Shown here: piece after piece, positions 33,016-41,076 of the stretch | Layout of the letters: the number at the start of each line of letters is the position of its first letter | How positions within the stretch are numbered: position 1 is the stretch's first letter | Source of the DNA: Phycisphaerales bacterium | GTDB lineage: Bacteria; Planctomycetota; Phycisphaerae; SM23-33; FEN-1343 | Reading direction: 5' to 3' | DNA: 57,589 bases | Assembly (NCBI GenBank): GCA_003171335.1 | Contig: PMYD01000138.1 | Span: 1-57,589 of the forward strand | Program-made: the position numbers and the translations under genes | Notes under the pieces: generated by a model | Told to the model about the DNA's origin: nothing | Databases searched by the model: none | Seen by the model: only the letters and a program-made list of their open reading frames with translations

Positions 33016-35322
33016 CTATTTTGTGTCCGCCGGCAGGATCCGGTACATCTGCCCGCGCAGGGTCACGATCAGTTCCTCGCCGGCCTGCTGGCTGGCGAGC
33101 AGCTCGTTCTCAGCGCGCGTGTTGGCGTGCGACAGGTCGAACCAGTCCGTGGAGAACTGGCGTAGCGTCTTGGCCGCCTCCAGCTTGTTTTCCTCGACCT
33201 GCTTGGCCAGGTCGGGCGTGAACCACTGGTTGGAGCGGCGGTACAGCGTGGTGTTATTCACCTGCCGCAGATTGGCCACGGTCTCGACCTTGCCGGCCTC
33301 GTACTTGTCCCGGTCCGTATTGCCAACCATGGCTCCGCCGTAGAAACCCAGAGGTTGCGATCCCGGCCCGCCCGCCGGTGCGGCTGTGGCCGCCGGCGCG
33401 GCATTGACGCCGGAGCGCAACTGCCCGCGCGTGACGGCTTGGCGCTGGGCGGCTTCGCCGCTGGAAATGCTCAAGTCGCTCAGGGCCCCCTTATTGGCCG
33501 CCTTATCCCGCAGGCTGACGGCATCCCCCAGGTGCGTGTCCTCCTCCGCCAGGAACGACGTGTACGGCGTCATGATGCCGTAATCGCGCGACAGGCGGAT
33601 GATCTCGTCGATGATCTCCTTGTTGTCGCCGTTCAAAGCCACCTGGTCCATGAGGAAGCCCACGCGGCGCATCGCCCAGACCCGCGGCAGGTAGGCCAGC
33701 GCGTTGTCTTCGCTGAACATCTCCAACGTGACGGGGTACTTGTGCTCCTGCTTCTTGCCCATGTACTGACCGGCCAGGCCCAGCTCGCACTTGCCGCCCT
33801 TGGCGTAGCGGCCGACCAGCACCACCTGCTGGCCTTCGAAAAGATCGCCCAGGCGGTCGGGGTACAGGTAGTGCACCTGCGCATCGCCCAGGTTCACCTG
33901 CACATCGGTGAGCACGGGGTTTTTCACCTTGGCATAGAGGCCGCTGACCTTGGCCTCCAGGGGTTCGTTCTCCTTGACGTACTCGCTGTAGCCGCGCTGC
34001 CTGGCGGCCAGCAGGTCGATGAGCTTGACGTTCACGTCATAGCCGATGCCCAGGCAGAACAGCCGCGCCTTCCCCTGGTTTGCCTGCTCGACCAGCTTGA
34101 GAATCGTTTGTTCATCGCGGGGTCCAACCGTGGGCTGGCCGTCCGTGAGGAAGATGATGTACGCCGGGCGCGCCGGCGAGATATCGGAGAGGTTCATTGC
34201 TAGGAACATCATGCGAGCCGCTCTTGTTAATGCCTCGGCGATGTTCGTCGCCCCGCCGGCCTCGATTCTCTCCACCCATTGACTTGCCTTGTCCACGTGC
34301 TCGCCATCCGCCGGCGCCAGAGGAGTATTGAACAGGACCTCCACGGTGTCATTGAAGCTGACCAGGTTGAAGCGGTCTTTCTCGTTGAGGCCCTGGAGGA
34401 TGAGCTTGAGCGAGTTTCTGGCCTGCTCGATCTTCTTGCCGCTCATCGAGCCGGAGTGGTCGATGATGCAGATGATGTCCTTGGGCATCGCCTTGGGGCG
34501 GTCGGCGGGGCTTTGCGGGCTGACGAGGATCATGAAGTAGCCATCCTCGGTCGCCTTGGGCTTATAGGACAGCACGGTGGCGCCCATCTGCCGGGCCTGG
34601 TCCTGGAAGAGCAGCGAGAAATCGGTCGTGGGGATGGCGTTGGTGACGTGGTACCTGGCGATGACGTGGCTTTCGCCATCTCGCTTCACCTCCAGGTCGT
34701 GCGAGGGGCTGTACACCGGGCCGATCGTGCCGGCGCCGCGGATATCGACCGTGACGGACACATCGTCGATGGCCTTGGCGGAGAATTTTTCTGTGTTCAG
34801 CGGGTACTCCACGCTCACCAGGTCGCCCTGGCGCTTGCATTCGGCGGTGTAGTGCAGTTGCACCCGCCGCTGGCCGCCGGCGGGGATGGGGAAGACCCGC
34901 GTCTTATAGAGGCCGTAGCCGACATACTCCAGCAGGGCGGGGTCCTTCTTGCGGCGGACGATGTCCTCGAAGATCCGCCGGGCATCATCGGCCTTGAGCA
35001 GCTCACCCTTGATCTCATTGCCATCGGCGATGAGCGTGAGCTTGTCGATGCCGGCCCCCGGCGGGATGGGGAAGACGTATTCCACCTCGATGGGCGAGCG
35101 GCCGATGTTGACGAACGCCTGGTCGATGCTCACCTCGGCGACCTGGTTGGCGACGTGAATGTCGACGTGGTGGTACTTCACCGCCCACTCACCGCGAATT
35201 CGCGCCTCGCCCTGGGGGATGATCATGCCATCGCCCCGCGCCGGCGGGCAGGCCGCCAGAAGAGCGAGAATTGCCGAAAAAGTTGCTGCCGCCCCGAGGC
35301 GTCCTGGCTGCATCCGTTTCAT
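33016..35322 (-). CDS. VIT and von Willebrand factor A domain protein
   Basis: A 768-aa exported protein. A signal peptide (AAATFSAILALLAACPPARG) precedes a VIT domain (about 35-165: VDIHVANQVAEVSIDQAFVN, YVFPIPPGAGIDKLTL). A vWA domain (about 283-460) has the MIDAS motif DHSGSMS from D288 and LTDGQPTVG. The middle and C-terminal parts include DYGIMTPYTSFLAEED, which recurs in bacterial inter-alpha-trypsin-inhibitor-like proteins, then a low-complexity Ala/Gly/Pro stretch and a charged tail. Likely a periplasmic or cell-surface protein-protein interaction factor; the ligand is unknown. It diverges from etfB, and the 336-bp spacer holds three perfect hairpins. Confidence 0.88.
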   Translation of the reverse strand: MKRMQPGRLGAAATFSAILALLAACPPARGDGMIIPQGEARIRGEWAVKYHHVDIHVANQVAEVSIDQAFVNIGRSPIEVEYVFPIPPGAGIDKLTLIADGNEIKGELLKADDARRIFEDIVRRKKDPALLEYVGYGLYKTRVFPIPAGGQRRVQLHYTAECKRQGDLVSVEYPLNTEKFSAKAIDDVSVTVDIRGAGTIGPVYSPSHDLEVKRDGESHVIARYHVTNAIPTTDFSLLFQDQARQMGATVLSYKPKATEDGYFMILVSPQSPADRPKAMPKDIICIIDHSGSMSGKKIEQARNSLKLILQGLNEKDRFNLVSFNDTVEVLFNTPLAPADGEHVDKASQWVERIEAGGATNIAEALTRAARMMFLAMNLSDISPARPAYIIFLTDGQPTVGPRDEQTILKLVEQANQGKARLFCLGIGYDVNVKLIDLLAARQRGYSEYVKENEPLEAKVSGLYAKVKNPVLTDVQVNLGDAQVHYLYPDRLGDLFEGQQVVLVGRYAKGGKCELGLAGQYMGKKQEHKYPVTLEMFSEDNALAYLPRVWAMRRVGFLMDQVALNGDNKEIIDEIIRLSRDYGIMTPYTSFLAEEDTHLGDAVSLRDKAANKGALSDLSISSGEAAQRQAVTRGQLRSGVNAAPAATAAPAGGPGSQPLGFYGGAMVGNTDRDKYEAGKVETVANLRQVNNTTLYRRSNQWFTPDLAKQVEENKLEAAKTLRQFSTDWFDLSHANTRAENELLASQQAGEELIVTLRGQMYRILPADTK

Positions 35323-35417
35323 GGTGGTCCTCCCAGACCGTTTGGCCGTCGTTCCATCTCATTGGATGCGCATCGGGCACGAAGGTTCCAGGATTGTTTG
35401 GTCCTCATGCCCCATGC

Positions 35418-35530
35418 GTTACGGATAGCGGACCTGGCAACCGTTGCCAGGTCCGTTATCCGTAACGGGCTGAAGACCAACTTTAAACGGTTTAAAGTTG
35501 AGGGCACCAAACTGTGCGTTACGCACAGTT
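35418..35530. repeat. Three consecutive hairpins with 1-3 nt loops
   Basis: 35418-35466: 24-bp arms with one G-T mismatch around a single-base loop (inner arm GGACCTGGCAAC). 35478-35500: arm CAACTTTAAA, loop CGG. 35510-35530: arm AACTGTGCGT, one-base loop. All lie between the divergent VIT/vWA and etfB genes. Confidence 0.88.
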
Positions 35531-35658
35531 CCCTGCTTGTGCGCGGGGTAGCCCGCTTTTCCGTTGACTTGAGGTAACCGGCCATTTACATTTCCCCGCC
35601 AATCTCATAGGCTATCGGGGCGCTGGTCGATCGCCCAGGTGCAAGAGGAGAGGTTATC

Positions 35659-36576
35659 GTGGGATACAACTGCGTTGTACTGATAAAGCAAGTGCCGGAT
35701 ACTAAAAGAGTTACCGGCGAAGCCATGAACCCGGACGGCACGGTCAACCGCGCTGCGCTGCCGGCGATTTTCAACCCCGAAGACCTGTACGCCGTGGAGC
35801 TGGCGCTGGAAATTCGCGACCGGTTTGGCGGCGGCAAGGTGACGGTCATCACGATGGGTCCGCCGGCCGCCTGCGAGGCGCTGCGGCAGGCGCTGTATCG
35901 CGGGGCCGATGAGGTGGTGCTCGTGACGGACCGCCGGGCGGCGGCCAGCGACACGCTGGCGACCAGCTACATCCTGAGCTGCGCTGTCCGCAAGTGCGGC
36001 CAGGTGGATGTGGTGCTGTGCGGCCGGCAGGCGATTGACGGCGACACGGCCCAGGTGGGTCCGCAGCTTGCGGAGAAGCTAAACTTGCCGCAGGTGACGT
36101 ATGTTGAGCAGCTCCAGGACATTAAGGATGGCGTGGTGCGCATCCGCCGCAACGTGGGCAACGGCTATGAAATCGTCGAAGGCCGCCTGCCCATGCTGCT
36201 GACCGTGCTGGACACGGCCGGCCATCCGCGGCCGGCGGCGGCGCGAAGGTTAATGAAGTACAAGAAGGCCCGGGCGAAGCTGGAACTCGAGGCGGCCGTC
36301 ACCGCGGAGATGCCCAACGCCACCGCCGAGGGCAAGGCGACCGAAGTGGCCCGCCGGTTGGCGGACCTCCAGAATCGCGGGCTGATCATTCACCAGTGGA
36401 ACCTGGACGACATCAAGGCCGACCTGCAATGGTGCGGCCGCGACGGCAGCCCCACCAAAGTGCATCGCATCCAGTCGGTCATTCTGACTGGCAAGGGCCA
36501 CAAGGGCATTCTGCCGACGGATGAGGGCGTCGCGGAATTGGTGACCGAGTTAATTGAGGACCACACGATTAGTTAG
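35659..36576 (+). CDS. etfB: Electron transfer flavoprotein beta subunit
   Basis: A 305-aa EtfB. It opens YNCVVLIKQVPDTKRVTGEA and has INPED-like FNPEDLYAVELALE, VITMGPP, LYRGADEVVLVTDR, and CGRQAIDGDTAQVGPQLAEK followed by LNLPQVTYVEQL. The CGRQAIDGDTAQVGP string and the extended C-terminal region resemble EtfB from clostridial butyryl-CoA dehydrogenase complexes, which bind a second FAD and can bifurcate electrons. Whether this one does is inference. GTG start with an AGAGGAGAGG Shine-Dalgarno. First gene of an etfB-etfA-acyl-CoA dehydrogenase set. Confidence 0.93.
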   Translation: MGYNCVVLIKQVPDTKRVTGEAMNPDGTVNRAALPAIFNPEDLYAVELALEIRDRFGGGKVTVITMGPPAACEALRQALYRGADEVVLVTDRRAAASDTLATSYILSCAVRKCGQVDVVLCGRQAIDGDTAQVGPQLAEKLNLPQVTYVEQLQDIKDGVVRIRRNVGNGYEIVEGRLPMLLTVLDTAGHPRPAAARRLMKYKKARAKLELEAAVTAEMPNATAEGKATEVARRLADLQNRGLIIHQWNLDDIKADLQWCGRDGSPTKVHRIQSVILTGKGHKGILPTDEGVAELVTELIEDHTIS

Positions 36577-36579
36577 CTC

Positions 36580-36667
36580 GTCAACTAGTCAATTCGTCAA
36601 TTAGTCAATTGGAGTATGTGACGGCGGGTCTGACTAATCGACTAGTTGACTAATTGACCAATTGACC
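36580..36667. repeat. Word-repeat hairpin (GTCAATTAGTCAATT word)
   Basis: The left arm 36580-36612 iterates GTCAACTAGTCAATT. The right arm 36630-36667 iterates its complement GACTAATTGACC. The centre is only ~17 bp. It lies between etfB and etfA. Confidence 0.82.
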
Positions 36668-36705
36668 ATCGACTACAAAGGCGTCTGCCAAAGGACGGGA
36701 CGACC

Positions 36706-37752
36706 ATGATCGAAGTAAATCGTCGCGGCGAAGTCTGGGTTTTCGCGGAGCAGGAGCAGAATAAGCTCAGCGAAGTGCCGCTGGAGCTGATGAGCAAGGG
36801 CCGCGAGCTGGCCGACCAGTTGGGCGTCAAGCTCGGCGCGGTGCTGCTGGGCGAAAGCGTCAAGGAGCTGGCCCGCCGGCTCATCGCCCACGGGGCCGAC
36901 ACGGTGTATGTGTCGCAGGACCGCCGGCTCTCGCACTACCAGGCCAACGGGTATGCCAAGGTGGTGTGCGATTTGATCCACGCCCACAAGCCGCAGATCT
37001 GCCTGTTCGGCGCCACCGCCATCGGCCGCGATCTGGCGCCGCGCGTGGCCAGCACCATGCGCTGCGGCCTGACCGCCGATTGCACCGATTTGCAGATTGG
37101 CGACCACGAGCTGCCCAACAACGAGGGCAAGCACGAAAACCTGCTGTTCCAGATCCGCCCGGCCTTCGGCGGCAACATCATCGCCACGATCATCAACTAC
37201 GACCGCTGGCCGCAGATGGCCACGGTGCGCGAGGGCGTGATGCCGCTGTCGGAGCCGGATGCCAGCCGGCGCGGCCAGGTGATCGATCACGAGGCGGGGC
37301 TCAACGGGTTCGAGCTGCCGCTCAAGATCATCGAGTCGGTCCGCACGCAGCGCAAGGTGAACCTGAAGGCCGCGCGCATCATCGTCACCGGCGGGGCGGG
37401 CGTGGGCTCCAAGGACAACTTCAAGCTCATCTGGGACCTGGCCCATTGCCTCGGCGGCGCCGTCGGCGGCAGCCGTGCGGCGGTGGACCTTGGTTTTGTC
37501 GACCGCGATCACCAGGTCGGGCAGACGGGCACGACGGTGCGCCCGGCGCTCTATATCGCCGTCGGCCTCAGCGGCGCCGTTCAGCACCGCGCCGGAATGC
37601 AGGAGTCGGCAAAAATCCTCGCCATTAACACGGACCCCGAAGCCCCGGTCATGCAGATCGCCCACTACGGAATCGTGGGCGATCTGAATGTCGTCGTTCC
37701 CAAGCTGATCAAGGCGATTCGTACCGGCGGCCGGGTGGCGGCCAAGGCGTGA
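36706..37752 (+). CDS. etfA: Electron transfer flavoprotein alpha subunit
   Basis: A 348-aa EtfA, partner of EtfB and the FAD-bearing electron shuttle from acyl-CoA dehydrogenase. The N-terminal domain begins RGEVWVFAEQEQNKL; LFGATAIGRDLAPRVA and ADCTDLQIGD follow. The C-terminal FAD-binding domain has AARIIVTGGAGVGSKDNFKL, LGGAVGGSRAAVDLGFVDRD, QVGQTGTTVRPALYIAVGLS and GAVQHRAGM. Full length, 129 bp after etfB with a word-repeat hairpin between them, and 61 bp before the dehydrogenase. Confidence 0.95.
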   Translation: MIEVNRRGEVWVFAEQEQNKLSEVPLELMSKGRELADQLGVKLGAVLLGESVKELARRLIAHGADTVYVSQDRRLSHYQANGYAKVVCDLIHAHKPQICLFGATAIGRDLAPRVASTMRCGLTADCTDLQIGDHELPNNEGKHENLLFQIRPAFGGNIIATIINYDRWPQMATVREGVMPLSEPDASRRGQVIDHEAGLNGFELPLKIIESVRTQRKVNLKAARIIVTGGAGVGSKDNFKLIWDLAHCLGGAVGGSRAAVDLGFVDRDHQVGQTGTTVRPALYIAVGLSGAVQHRAGMQESAKILAINTDPEAPVMQIAHYGIVGDLNVVVPKLIKAIRTGGRVAAKA

Positions 37753-37813
37753 AGAGGTTAATCGGTTAACTGCTTTCCTAATCGAGAACAACCCAGCTTA
37801 AGAGAAGAAGTCC

Positions 37814-39589
37814 ATGGCCAATTTCTTCGCAGACAACGAAGACATCCAGTTTCTCTTCGACCATTTCAACCTGGCCACGCTGGCCGATGGCACGGAAGAG
37901 GGCTACCGGTTCGCCAAGGAGTTCGATTTTGCCCCGGCCGATGCGGCCGAGGCGAAAGACAACTACCGGCGGATTTTGAACGTGGTCGGCGAGATCGCCG
38001 GCGATGTGGTCGCCCCGACGGCCGAGGAGACCGACAAGGTCGGCAATGTCTTGAACCCGGATGGCTCGGTCACGTACGCCCCGGGCATCAAGGAGTCGCT
38101 CAAGCGGCTCTCGCAGGCCGACATGATGGGCTTCACGCTGCCGTACCGGTTCGGCGGCCTGAACTGCCCCAACCTGGTGTACACGATCGCCAACGAGATG
38201 ATCAGCCGCGGCGATGCCTCGCTGATGAATATTTTCGGCCTCCAGGGCATCGCCGAGACGATCAACGCCTTCGCCTCCGAGGAGATCAAGCAGGCGTATC
38301 TGCCGCGGATGTCCTCCGGCGAGTGGACCGGCGCGATGGTGCTCACCGAGCCCGACGCCGGCAGCGACCTCCAAGCCGTGAAGACCTCCGGCCATGACAC
38401 CGCCAGCGAGGCCCCGGCGGCCGTGTGGCAGGATGCCGAAGGCAACTGGTTCGTCCGTGGGGTAAAGCGTTTCATCACCAACGGCTGCGGCGAAGTGCTG
38501 CTGGTGCTGGCCCGCAGCGAGCCGGAAATCTCCGACGGCCGCGGGCTGAGCCTGTTCCTGGTCGAGCGCGGCCCCTGGGTGAAGGTGCGGCGGCTGGAGA
38601 ACAAGCTGGGCATTCACGGCAGCCCGACGTGCGAGCTGTTCTTCAATGATGCCCCGGCCAAACTCATCGGCGAGCGGCAGCGCGGGCTCATCACGTACGT
38701 CATGAGCCTGATGAACGGCGCCCGCATCGGCATCGCCGCCCAATCGCTGGGCATTGGCGAGGCCGCGTGGCGCGTGGCCCGCGACTATGCCTCCAGCCGC
38801 AAGCAGTTCGGCACGGCTATTGAGAATTTCCCGGCCATGCGCGAGCTGCTGGTCGAGATGAATCTGGACCTCCATGCGGCCCGCACGGTGAATTACTGGG
38901 CCAGCTTCCATGTCGATCAGGAGTTCAGCGCTCTAAAACTGCTTGAGGCGGGCGTGGCCGACAAGGAGCGCGAGAAGGCGCTCAAGACCGCCAGCCGTAA
39001 GTACAAGCGCATGAATACGCTGTTCACGCCCATAGCCAAGTACTACGCCAGCGAGATGTGCATGCGCGTGTCCATGGACGCCATCGCCACGCTGGGCGGC
39101 TCGGGCTACATGAAGGACTACCCGGTGGAGCGGCACCTGCGCGACAGCCGCATTACGACGATTTACGAAGGCACCAGTCAGCTTCAGGTCATCGCCGCCG
39201 TCCGCGGCGTGGTGAGCGGCACGGCCGAGTCGTACCTGGAGGACCTGGCGGCGGGCAACTGGCCCGAATGGGCGGTCCCGCTGGTGGAGCAGCTTAATGC
39301 CGGCCGCGCGCTGCTGTCGGAAGCCATCGCCTTCACCAAGGCCCAGGGCGGCACGGAATACATGGACCTGCACGGCCGCAAGCTGGTGGATATAGCGATC
39401 GCGCTATTGGTCGGATTCTGGTTCTGCAAGCAGGGCCTGGCTAAGGCCGCCAAGCAGGTGGTCGCGCGGCGCTGGCTGATCACGCGGATGCCGGAGATCC
39501 GCAAGCTGCATTCGATGATCATGAGCGGCGACCGCAGTGCCATCGCCGACTTTGAGACCCTGGCCGCGCCCGTGCCGGCTGGGGAGTAA
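37814..39589 (+). CDS. Acyl-CoA dehydrogenase, long form
   Basis: A 591-aa acyl-CoA dehydrogenase with a ~170-residue C-terminal extension beyond the usual ~380-aa core. Core motifs: FTLPYRFGGLNCPNLVYTIA, GAMVLTEPDAGSDL, RFITNGCGEVLLVLARSEPE, KLGIHGSPTCELFF and MNGARIGIAAQSLGIGEAAW. The catalytic-base region IYEGTSQLQ places the glutamate at E452. Long forms of this type use broad or medium/long acyl-CoA substrates. Co-location with etfB and etfA indicates that electrons pass to ETF. Physiological direction (beta-oxidation or crotonyl-CoA reduction with electron bifurcation) cannot be told from this region. Confidence 0.92.
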   Translation: MANFFADNEDIQFLFDHFNLATLADGTEEGYRFAKEFDFAPADAAEAKDNYRRILNVVGEIAGDVVAPTAEETDKVGNVLNPDGSVTYAPGIKESLKRLSQADMMGFTLPYRFGGLNCPNLVYTIANEMISRGDASLMNIFGLQGIAETINAFASEEIKQAYLPRMSSGEWTGAMVLTEPDAGSDLQAVKTSGHDTASEAPAAVWQDAEGNWFVRGVKRFITNGCGEVLLVLARSEPEISDGRGLSLFLVERGPWVKVRRLENKLGIHGSPTCELFFNDAPAKLIGERQRGLITYVMSLMNGARIGIAAQSLGIGEAAWRVARDYASSRKQFGTAIENFPAMRELLVEMNLDLHAARTVNYWASFHVDQEFSALKLLEAGVADKEREKALKTASRKYKRMNTLFTPIAKYYASEMCMRVSMDAIATLGGSGYMKDYPVERHLRDSRITTIYEGTSQLQVIAAVRGVVSGTAESYLEDLAAGNWPEWAVPLVEQLNAGRALLSEAIAFTKAQGGTEYMDLHGRKLVDIAIALLVGFWFCKQGLAKAAKQVVARRWLITRMPEIRKLHSMIMSGDRSAIADFETLAAPVPAGE

Positions 39590-39593
39590 AGGC

Positions 39594-39808
39594 GAGGAAG
39601 GCTGGAGGCTGGAGGCAGAAGAAGATGCGAGCAGGACACTGACACATTATCGTTGAAGCGAGATTAGAACGAGAGAACGCTTGCGGCGAAGAGAAAAGCG
39701 GTGGCAATGTTTTCGGGCCTCTTACCCAGTCGTCCAGCCCCGAGTCTCCAGCCTAGGAGAACGACCGTAGCGATATGCCGGCCTTCCCTCCAGCCTCCAG
39801 CCTCCAGC
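39594..39808. repeat. Word-repeat hairpin (GGCTGGAGG word)
   Basis: The left arm at about 39594-39624 iterates GGCTGGAGGCTGGAGG. The right arm at 39783-39808 iterates CCTCCAGCCTCCAGC. The right arm continues after a 40-bp insertion as GCCTCCAGC just before 39860. Confidence 0.78.
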
Positions 39809-39846
39809 ACTTCGGCTGGGCTCAGTGCCCTGAGCTCGTCGAAGGG
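39807..39846. repeat. 40-bp dispersed element (GCACTTCGGC ... GTCGAAGGG), copy 1
   Basis: It is a close match (about three differences) to the reverse complement of 52271-52310, and contains the inner palindrome CAGTGCCCTG. It interrupts the right arm of a word-repeat hairpin. Confidence 0.85.
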
Positions 39847-39870
39847 CCTCCAGCTTCAAAGAGGCTGACC

Positions 39871-41076
39871 ATGGAACCCTACGATCTCCACGCACCCGGC
39901 CGCAGCGGCCGCGATGTCGCTATTCCCGACCTGCTGGGTTCGCGTGCTGTCGGCTCGCTGTGGTTGTCGCTGGCGCTGGCGTGCCTTCTGGTGCCCGCAT
40001 GGGTGGCCAGTGGGGCGGTCTTTAACCCGGACATTCACGTGGCGCTGGCAAGTCCCTGGATGCCGGCCGCCCTGGCGCTGCTGCTGTCGGTGCGGGCCGG
40101 CGGGCTGAACCTGGGTGTCTGGGGCATGGCAGCGCTGGGGGCGGTGGCGGCGTGGTGGGCAATCTCAACGGGCCTGACGGTGCCGACGGCGGTGCTGATT
40201 GCCCTGGCGGTCGGGGCCGCCGCCGGCGCGGTCCAGGCGGCCCTGACGACAGCGCTGGATCTGCTGCTGGCCCGGCGTTTGCGGCCGGCGGCATCCGGCT
40301 GGGCGGCCTGCGTGATCGCCTCGAGCCTCATCAGTGTGGCGGCGCTGGCGGTGGCCCGGTCCATCGCCGCCGCGGCGGCCCTGAAGCGGCTGCGGCTGGA
40401 GATGATCGCCGGCTACAACGATCCGCACGGCCTGGTGCTGCTGTCGGCGATGTTCCTGGCGACCACGCTGGCGCTGCTGTTCATGATCGATCGCCGGATA
40501 TACAGGGACAGTCATCATGTGTGGGCGCCGTCGCGGCGTGTGGCGCTGGCGGCCGCGTCGGTCGGCGGCGGCATGCTGGCGGCCATCAGCGGCGTCATCC
40601 TGCTGCTGAGCCGCTCGGAATTCCGGGCCAGCCCGCTGGTGGTGGGCGACTTGCGGATCGTGGCGGCGGTGCTGCTGGCGGGGGCCTGGGTCTGGCGGGG
40701 GAGGGGCTCCGCGTTGCTCGCCGCGGCGATTTTGCCGCTGGGCATGCTCGTCACCACGATCTGGCGCGAAATCGTTCTGCTGCCGGCAAGTGTGCCGGCG
40801 ATGCCGCCTCTGTTGCCCCTGATTGTTCTGGTGGCGGGTCTGCAAGCGGTTCTGACGGGCCACCGTTTCCGGCGGCTGCGGATGGCCGCCGGCCTGGCCT
40901 GCGGCGCGGGCATTCTGACTGTTGCGGTCTCGAGCTTCTGGATACTCGGGGGGCCGCATTGCCGGCTGGTGCTGGGCGGGTTGGCGCTCTGGCTCCTGGG
41001 GATGTCGCTGGGTTTCTACCGCTGGCTGTGCCGCCGGGCGCCGCTGTCGCCGCCGGTATCGGCTCCGCCGCCCTGA
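39871..41076 (+). CDS. Multi-pass membrane protein, weakly permease-like
   Basis: A 401-aa polytopic membrane protein with about ten hydrophobic segments. The stretch MPAALALLLSVRAGGLNLGV, then WGMAALGAVAAWW, recalls the RbsC-type ABC sugar permease core, but the usual permease loop signatures are not clear and no ATPase or binding protein is adjacent. It may be a degenerate or specialised relative. The ATG at 39871 follows GAGG; the frame upstream is made of repeat sequence. The C-terminus (APLSPPVSAPPP) overlaps the convergent lipoprotein gene by 61 bp, and both reading frames are low-complexity there. Function unknown. Confidence 0.65.
   Translation: MEPYDLHAPGRSGRDVAIPDLLGSRAVGSLWLSLALACLLVPAWVASGAVFNPDIHVALASPWMPAALALLLSVRAGGLNLGVWGMAALGAVAAWWAISTGLTVPTAVLIALAVGAAAGAVQAALTTALDLLLARRLRPAASGWAACVIASSLISVAALAVARSIAAAAALKRLRLEMIAGYNDPHGLVLLSAMFLATTLALLFMIDRRIYRDSHHVWAPSRRVALAAASVGGGMLAAISGVILLLSRSEFRASPLVVGDLRIVAAVLLAGAWVWRGRGSALLAAAILPLGMLVTTIWREIVLLPASVPAMPPLLPLIVLVAGLQAVLTGHRFRRLRMAAGLACGAGILTVAVSSFWILGGPHCRLVLGGLALWLLGMSLGFYRWLCRRAPLSPPVSAPPP

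Noticed and set aside
39775..39870. Upstream extension of the permease-like membrane protein
   Set aside because: The extra residues are encoded by word repeats and the 40-bp dispersed element. The ATG at 39871 follows a GAGG.
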